Shown: one piece after another, positions 60,240 to 64,000 of the stretch | How the letters are laid out: each line of letters begins with the position of its first letter | Position numbering within the stretch: position 1 is the first letter of the stretch | NCBI GenBank assembly: GCA_040389065.1 | Contig: JAZKAR010000025.1 | Span: 1-64,000, forward strand | Direction: 5' to 3' | Length of the DNA stretch: 64,000 nucleotides | Source: JAZKAR01 sp040389065 | GTDB taxonomy: Bacteria; Pseudomonadota; Gammaproteobacteria; Burkholderiales; Casimicrobiaceae | The notes under the pieces: model-generated | The model's database searches: none | What the model was told of the DNA's origin: nothing | What the model saw: only the letters and a program-made list of their open reading frames with translations | Position numbers and translations under genes: made by a program

Positions 60240-61460
60240 TTATAATCGAGGCCATAAAACCCATAAACTTAACGGTTGCTTAGAACGCCCCGCTAGTTCC
60301 CCTGCATGTTCTCCACTACCCCAGAAAAAGTCTGCGCGCTGCACGCCTTGTATAGCAGAGCCAACATCTTGAGCTACCACCAAACGCTGTAAAGCCTGCT
60401 TTTCAGGCGTTTTAGAGGCCAAATAAACCATTGAGCCTAGCGGTACAAAATTGGGATCTACCGCAATACTTCTCATTGGCGTCAACGGAATTCCTAAGCT
60501 TCCGAGGGGGCCTGAATCTGCAGGCAGATGTGAAAGCTCTCTAAAAAATATATAGCTCGGGTTAGCTGCCATTACTGACACGTACTTATCGGGGTTTTTC
60601 TCTAGCCACGTTCTGATAGAAGACATCGAAGCCTGATTAGCAGGAAGCCAGCCTTGCTCTATCATAAACTTTCCAATAGATTTATAAGGGTAGCCGTTTG
60701 CATCAGCATAACCCAAACGAATTTCGCCGCCTTCATTCAAGTGAATACGAACAGAACCTTGAACCTGTGCGACAAAGACCTCTATAGGGTTTTCTAAATA
60801 AACAATTTCTTTTCCCATTAAACTATTACGTGCACGCCCTAATTCTATATCTTCGCGTGTCCAATAAGGTAGCAATCGCCCTGAGGCATCACGGCGCATG
60901 CGTGAACCAGGCGTTTTTGCTTGAGGCTTTACGCGAACAAGATCACTTGGCGTTGCAAATAATGGATAACGAAAGCGAGCATTTTTTTGCCGTGAGCCTT
61001 CAAAAAAAGGTTCATAGTAGCCGGTCATTAAGCCTGTGGCGCTACCCATTGAATCATGTTGGTATGGCGTAAACCGCTCTTCAATGAAACGTCGCACAAC
61101 GACTGGATGCAAAGCAATACCTTGACCATCATCACATATTTTCTTCCATGAAGGCTGACGTTGAAGTGACGGGCACCCTCGCGTGAACGCTTGCCATGCT
61201 TCTTCTACTGCATCATCACTCCAGCCAGGCAAATTTGACCATGAAACTGGAGTCCATCCATCAGGCAGTTTATTTACCGTAAATTTAGCTGGTTCTTGAA
61301 TTGAATAGATTGAAGGCCCAGGTGACCCCGTTTTTACTGCACGCTCTGGAATAATTATATTATCAATACTGCTGCATCCCTGCAAAACTAAGGCTACAAT
61401 CGCACCATATGTTACTAAGGATAACTTTTTAAATGATCTGGATACTGATTGAAGCCGCAC
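60240..61460 (-). CDS. mltA: Membrane-bound lytic murein transglycosylase A
   Basis: This 406-residue lipoprotein (lipobox VLQGC) has an MltA barrel domain (GLMTGYYEPFFEGSRQKNARFRYPL) and a 3D domain with the catalytic Asp region (LVVAQDVGSAIQGVQRADFFWGSG). It cleaves peptidoglycan glycan strands in the periplasm, leaving 1,6-anhydro ends. The GTG start at 61460 is preceded by AGGAG at eight bases. Family length is normal. It follows apaG on the same strand with a 66-bp gap. A small gene candidate on the other strand overlaps its first codons. Confidence 0.96.
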   Translation of the reverse strand: MRLQSVSRSFKKLSLVTYGAIVALVLQGCSSIDNIIIPERAVKTGSPGPSIYSIQEPAKFTVNKLPDGWTPVSWSNLPGWSDDAVEEAWQAFTRGCPSLQRQPSWKKICDDGQGIALHPVVVRRFIEERFTPYQHDSMGSATGLMTGYYEPFFEGSRQKNARFRYPLFATPSDLVRVKPQAKTPGSRMRRDASGRLLPYWTREDIELGRARNSLMGKEIVYLENPIEVFVAQVQGSVRIHLNEGGEIRLGYADANGYPYKSIGKFMIEQGWLPANQASMSSIRTWLEKNPDKYVSVMAANPSYIFFRELSHLPADSGPLGSLGIPLTPMRSIAVDPNFVPLGSMVYLASKTPEKQALQRLVVAQDVGSAIQGVQRADFFWGSGEHAGELAGRSKQPLSLWVLWPRL

Positions 61461-61600
61461 TGGCTACTCTCCTGTTTGCTGGGCTTGTTTACTGGTCTGT
61501 TCGTGATACTAAAACAAAGGCAACGCCTAATGAATCACCCGAGGAATTGATAACACAAAACGAGGAATCACCACATCAAACGCCTCGCCATCCTCACTAA
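61433..61600 (+). CDS. Candidate 55-residue membrane protein antisense between mltA and apaG
   Basis: A frame starting at the ATG at 61433 encodes an N-terminal helix IWILIEAALATLLFAGLVYW followed by a polar tail (SVRDTKTKATPNESPEELI ... SPHQTPRHPH). It looks like a real single-pass protein rather than chance translation. It overlaps the first 28 bases of mltA and the last 74 of apaG, both on the other strand. No strong ribosome site is seen. Not recognised; its reality is uncertain. Confidence 0.35.
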   Translation: MIWILIEAALATLLFAGLVYWSVRDTKTKATPNESPEELITQNEESPHQTPRHPH

Positions 61601-61898
61601 TGAAATGGTAATGGCCCTCCATGGTACCAACAGGGGCTGAAATAACGCTGCTACTTGTATATTCAAAGGTTTCGCCAGGTTCTAATACAGGCTTTTGACC
61701 TACTACGCCTTCCCCTTTTACTTCTTTAATTCCATTTTCCACATCGAGAATACGCCAGTAACGGCTAATCAACTGCGCAGATAACGTGCCTTTATTCGTT
61801 ATCTTAATCGTATAAGCAAAAGCAAAACGACCATTATCTGGCAGAGACTCTGACTCCATGTAGTAGCTCTCTGGCTCAATCACGATTTCAGGTTTCAT
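61527..61898 (-). CDS. apaG: ApaG (Co2+/Mg2+ efflux-associated protein)
   Basis: This 123-residue protein with a fibronectin III-like fold has NRFAFAYTIKITNKGTLSAQLISRYW-like strands, then VKGEGVVGQKPVLEPGETFEYTSSSVI and the end MEGHYHFISEDGEAFDVVIPRFVL, fully conserved. The ATG at 61898 is preferred because GGAGG lies at the right distance. ApaG is linked to phosphorylated metabolites and, in other bacteria, to apaH. Its role remains unclear. It is the upstream partner of mltA. Confidence 0.96.
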   Translation of the reverse strand: MKPEIVIEPESYYMESESLPDNGRFAFAYTIKITNKGTLSAQLISRYWRILDVENGIKEVKGEGVVGQKPVLEPGETFEYTSSSVISAPVGTMEGHYHFISEDGEAFDVVIPRFVLSIPRVIH

Positions 61899-62306
61899 CC
61901 TAGCCCTCCGCACAAAAACGGTTAAAAAACACCTTGAAGAACCTGCTTCTTATTTTACTGCACAGGCTCTAAATATCTTTTTATAGTTCATCACTATACA
62001 TTTCGCTGACCTATTGCGCCATGAGCGGCCTAAAGAATATCAGGCATCACCCTATCAGGCAATATACTCACGAAACGTGAATCTTCATGCTACAAATTTT
62101 TTACATACTATTTCAATAGCTTCTTTGCTAGATACAACTTAAAAATGCTTTAAGTTCACATCTTATTTCTCTATCGGACAATTCTGATCGCTACGATATA
62201 GGATATTTAGGATTACTGATCAAAATATATAGGTAGACCCACATAAATTCCACAACCTAGGCGTAAGCTGTCTGACATACTCTGCTACCAACGCTAAAAT
62301 GACTTA
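61899..62306. other. Intergenic region upstream of apaG
   Basis: These 408 bases between apaG and the unknown exported protein carry no gene I can support. rpe, which often adjoins apaG in relatives, is absent. No RNA motif or palindromic element is seen. Confidence 0.45.
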
Positions 62307-62999
62307 TCATTCTCGCAATAATTTAGCACCGCCACTCGATGAAATACTCACTACCGAAGGCTTACCGCTATAGCCTAACTGCCAATTGCCTAGCAAACTA
62401 CCCCATAAACGCTCGCGTACCTTTACCTTAGCCTCACCTTCACCTATGGCATTCCATTCTAATAGCCTCACATTGAGGTCAGGTGATTGCCACTTTACAC
62501 TACCCACTATCGTTACTCGCATAATATCTACTTCGCCTGATAACTCAAACGGATTCGCTGCACCCACTACACTAATATCTAGATATTTTAACTTTAATGC
62601 TTGGCCCAGTATTCGGTGACCTCCCCCTAAAAATGCCCACCGCCCGCTCCAGTCTTCAGGTATATTTACAGTTACCGCCAAAGGAGACGCTGAATTGACT
62701 TTCACCTTACTTTCTTCATCAACCACATCAAGCGTTAATACTCCATTAGGAAGTACATGCCAACTGGCTAAACGACCTGGCGTACTTTTAACATCTACCT
62801 TTACAACAGACTCAGCAGACTTTTCTGAAGAGTTTTTTATTGTTAGTGCAACTGCTTGAGGCCCCAGCGCTATACTTTTTATATCAGCAAACTGTTGTTC
62901 TGCTGCATATAGTACAGTTGGCACATACACCATTGCCCCAGCTATCGTTATAATCACCTGATTCAAGCGTTTATAGCGTAAGCCTAGAAAGACTATCAT
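62307..62999 (-). CDS. Unrecognised exported protein
   Basis: This 230-residue protein has an N-terminal signal (VIITIAGAMVYVPTVLYA, cut before AEQQ). The rest is predicted mostly beta, with alternating hydrophobic and polar residues (KSIALGPQAVALTIKNSS; GVLTLDVVDEESKVKVNSASPLAVTVNIPEDWSG). No family is recognised. The ATG used here (62999) overlaps the start of the divergent carboxypeptidase gene in a shared CATG. A periplasmic or cell-surface location is likely. Confidence 0.7.
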   Translation of the reverse strand: MIVFLGLRYKRLNQVIITIAGAMVYVPTVLYAAEQQFADIKSIALGPQAVALTIKNSSEKSAESVVKVDVKSTPGRLASWHVLPNGVLTLDVVDEESKVKVNSASPLAVTVNIPEDWSGRWAFLGGGHRILGQALKLKYLDISVVGAANPFELSGEVDIMRVTIVGSVKWQSPDLNVRLLEWNAIGEGEAKVKVRERLWGSLLGNWQLGYSGKPSVVSISSSGGAKLLRE

Positions 63000-64000
63000 G
63001 CGTATTTTACCTTTCCTTGTCTCTTTTGCCATTCTATCTCCTGCTATTGTGCATGCTGCAACGCCTGTTGCCCCGGTCTTAGAAGCAGAAGCCTACGTGC
63101 TTAAAGATTTAAACAGCGATCAAGTTCTTGTAGCTCAAAATGCAGATGAGCGACGCGAACCTGCTTCTATTACAAAACTAATGACAGCGTATATCGCATT
63201 TGAAGCGCTTCGTAATGGAAAAATCAAACAAGATCAGACCACTTCAGTGTCTATGAATGCCTACAAACAAGAAGGCTCGCGCACCTTTCTAGAAGTGAAT
63301 GAACAGGTTCCAGTAAAAACATTGTTATATGGCACCATTGTGCAATCAGGAAATGATGCCACAGTAGCCCTTGCAGAACTTATTTCAGGTAATGAAGCTA
63401 CTTTTGCACAAAAAATGAATGAAACTGCTAAAAAACTTGGCATGACCAATACGCATTTCGTTAATGCAACAGGATTAAATCACCCTGAACATTACAGTAC
63501 AGCTAGCGATCTTGCGCGCCTAGCAGCCGCTATCATTCGTGATTATCCTGATTATTACCCTATTTACTCGGTTAAATCTTTTACACATCGTAAGATTACT
63601 CAACCTAACAGAAATCTTCTTTTGTACCGTGACCCTTCTGTTGATGGAATGAAAACAGGGCACACCGCAAAAGCAGGCTATTGTCTGATTGCCTCGTCTA
63701 AGCGCAATAATCGGCGTTTGCTTTCTGTAGTATTAGGTACACGCTCAGATTTAGCACGAGCCAATGAAAGTCAAAAACTCTTAAATTTTGGGTTTGGTTC
63801 GTATGAAACTATTTTAGGCGCTACAGCCGGGCAACGCCTTGCATCTCCTAAAGTGTATAAAGGTGATTTATCCACAGTTTATGTAGGTACAGCCAATAAT
63901 GCCTCGATAACACTTCCCAATGGCGAAGCACAAAAACTTACCAAACAGGTTAATCTTAATTCTCCCTTGATTGCCCCTTTACCCAAAGGCACTCAGGTTG
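62998..64000 (+). CDS. D-alanyl-D-alanine carboxypeptidase (PBP5/6 type), partial at right edge
   Basis: 334 codons are visible and the frame runs off the window. A signal peptide (FLVSFAILSPAIVHA) is followed by the S11 motifs S57-I-T-K60, S117-G-N119 and K219-T-G, and the start of the C-terminal PBP5 domain. It removes the terminal D-Ala from peptidoglycan stem peptides and is normally anchored by a C-terminal amphipathic helix, which would lie beyond 64000. DacA and DacC cannot be told apart here. Confidence 0.95.
   Translation, partial: MRILPFLVSFAILSPAIVHAATPVAPVLEAEAYVLKDLNSDQVLVAQNADERREPASITKLMTAYIAFEALRNGKIKQDQTTSVSMNAYKQEGSRTFLEVNEQVPVKTLLYGTIVQSGNDATVALAELISGNEATFAQKMNETAKKLGMTNTHFVNATGLNHPEHYSTASDLARLAAAIIRDYPDYYPIYSVKSFTHRKITQPNRNLLLYRDPSVDGMKTGHTAKAGYCLIASSKRNNRRLLSVVLGTRSDLARANESQKLLNFGFGSYETILGATAGQRLASPKVYKGDLSTVYVGTANNASITLPNGEAQKLTKQVNLNSPLIAPLPKGTQV

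Noticed and set aside
60079..60264. 61-codon frame on the minus strand
   Set aside because: It runs through palindromic element copy 7 and into the mltA 3' end; no independent coding evidence.

Overview
The window looks like a chromosomal stretch from an AT-rich (visibly under 45% GC) betaproteobacterium, most likely of the Burkholderiales. The clues are the betaproteobacterial N-terminus of the Orn/Lys/Arg decarboxylase, the alaC-hom-thrC order, the mltA/apaG pair, a RibH2-type lumazine synthase behind an FMN riboswitch, and an aspartate carbamoyltransferase with a helix-turn-helix-like N-terminal extension. Species cannot be fixed from the sequence alone. No tRNA, rRNA, CRISPR array, transposase or phage gene was seen.

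Left part (1-23.6 kb), mostly accessory. It opens inside a giant repetitive adhesin (98-residue repeats) that follows a TolC-type outer-membrane factor, suggesting type I secretion. Next come NfeD and an SPFH protein, an AP2-like DNA-binding protein, an AT-rich exported SLT-like lysozyme-fold protein, a VanX dipeptidase / L,D-transpeptidase pair, a class A beta-lactamase, a PLP decarboxylase and a Nudix hydrolase. A tightly coupled four-gene sensory cluster (PAS-PAS protein, histidine kinase, response regulator, response regulator-kinase hybrid; 18.7 to 15.2 kb) appears richer in GC than its surroundings. It is followed by the FMN riboswitch with ribH and several small stress or signalling genes, including a PilZ protein.

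Middle part (24-43 kb). An FAD protein and a family 2 glycosyltransferase form one envelope-glycan pair. A GT39-like membrane protein, a DPM1/GtrB-like glycosyltransferase and a methyltransferase form another. Between them lies the glycine cleavage operon gcvT-gcvH-gcvP. Then come katA, with a good OxyR-box match upstream, a TauD-family dioxygenase, a TrxR-like flavoprotein and small unknown genes.

Right part (43-64 kb), mostly housekeeping: Sua5, a lipoprotein, thrC-hom-alaC, pyrB, sppA-rsmH-ftsL-ftsI (a cut-down division cluster), serB, a lone flgB beside a pilin-like gene, mltA, apaG, and a D,D-carboxypeptidase running off the right edge.

The most unusual feature is a family of intergenic palindromes of about 105-150 bp. 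Their ends are inverted repeats bounded by TA, and they share a central core (GCAACGCAGACAGTAC ... GTACGGCAAG). I found seven full-length copies, three partial or decayed ones, and two copies in which the same core sits inside a completely different pair of arms. They look like modular, non-autonomous (MITE-like) or structured-RNA elements spread through this genome.
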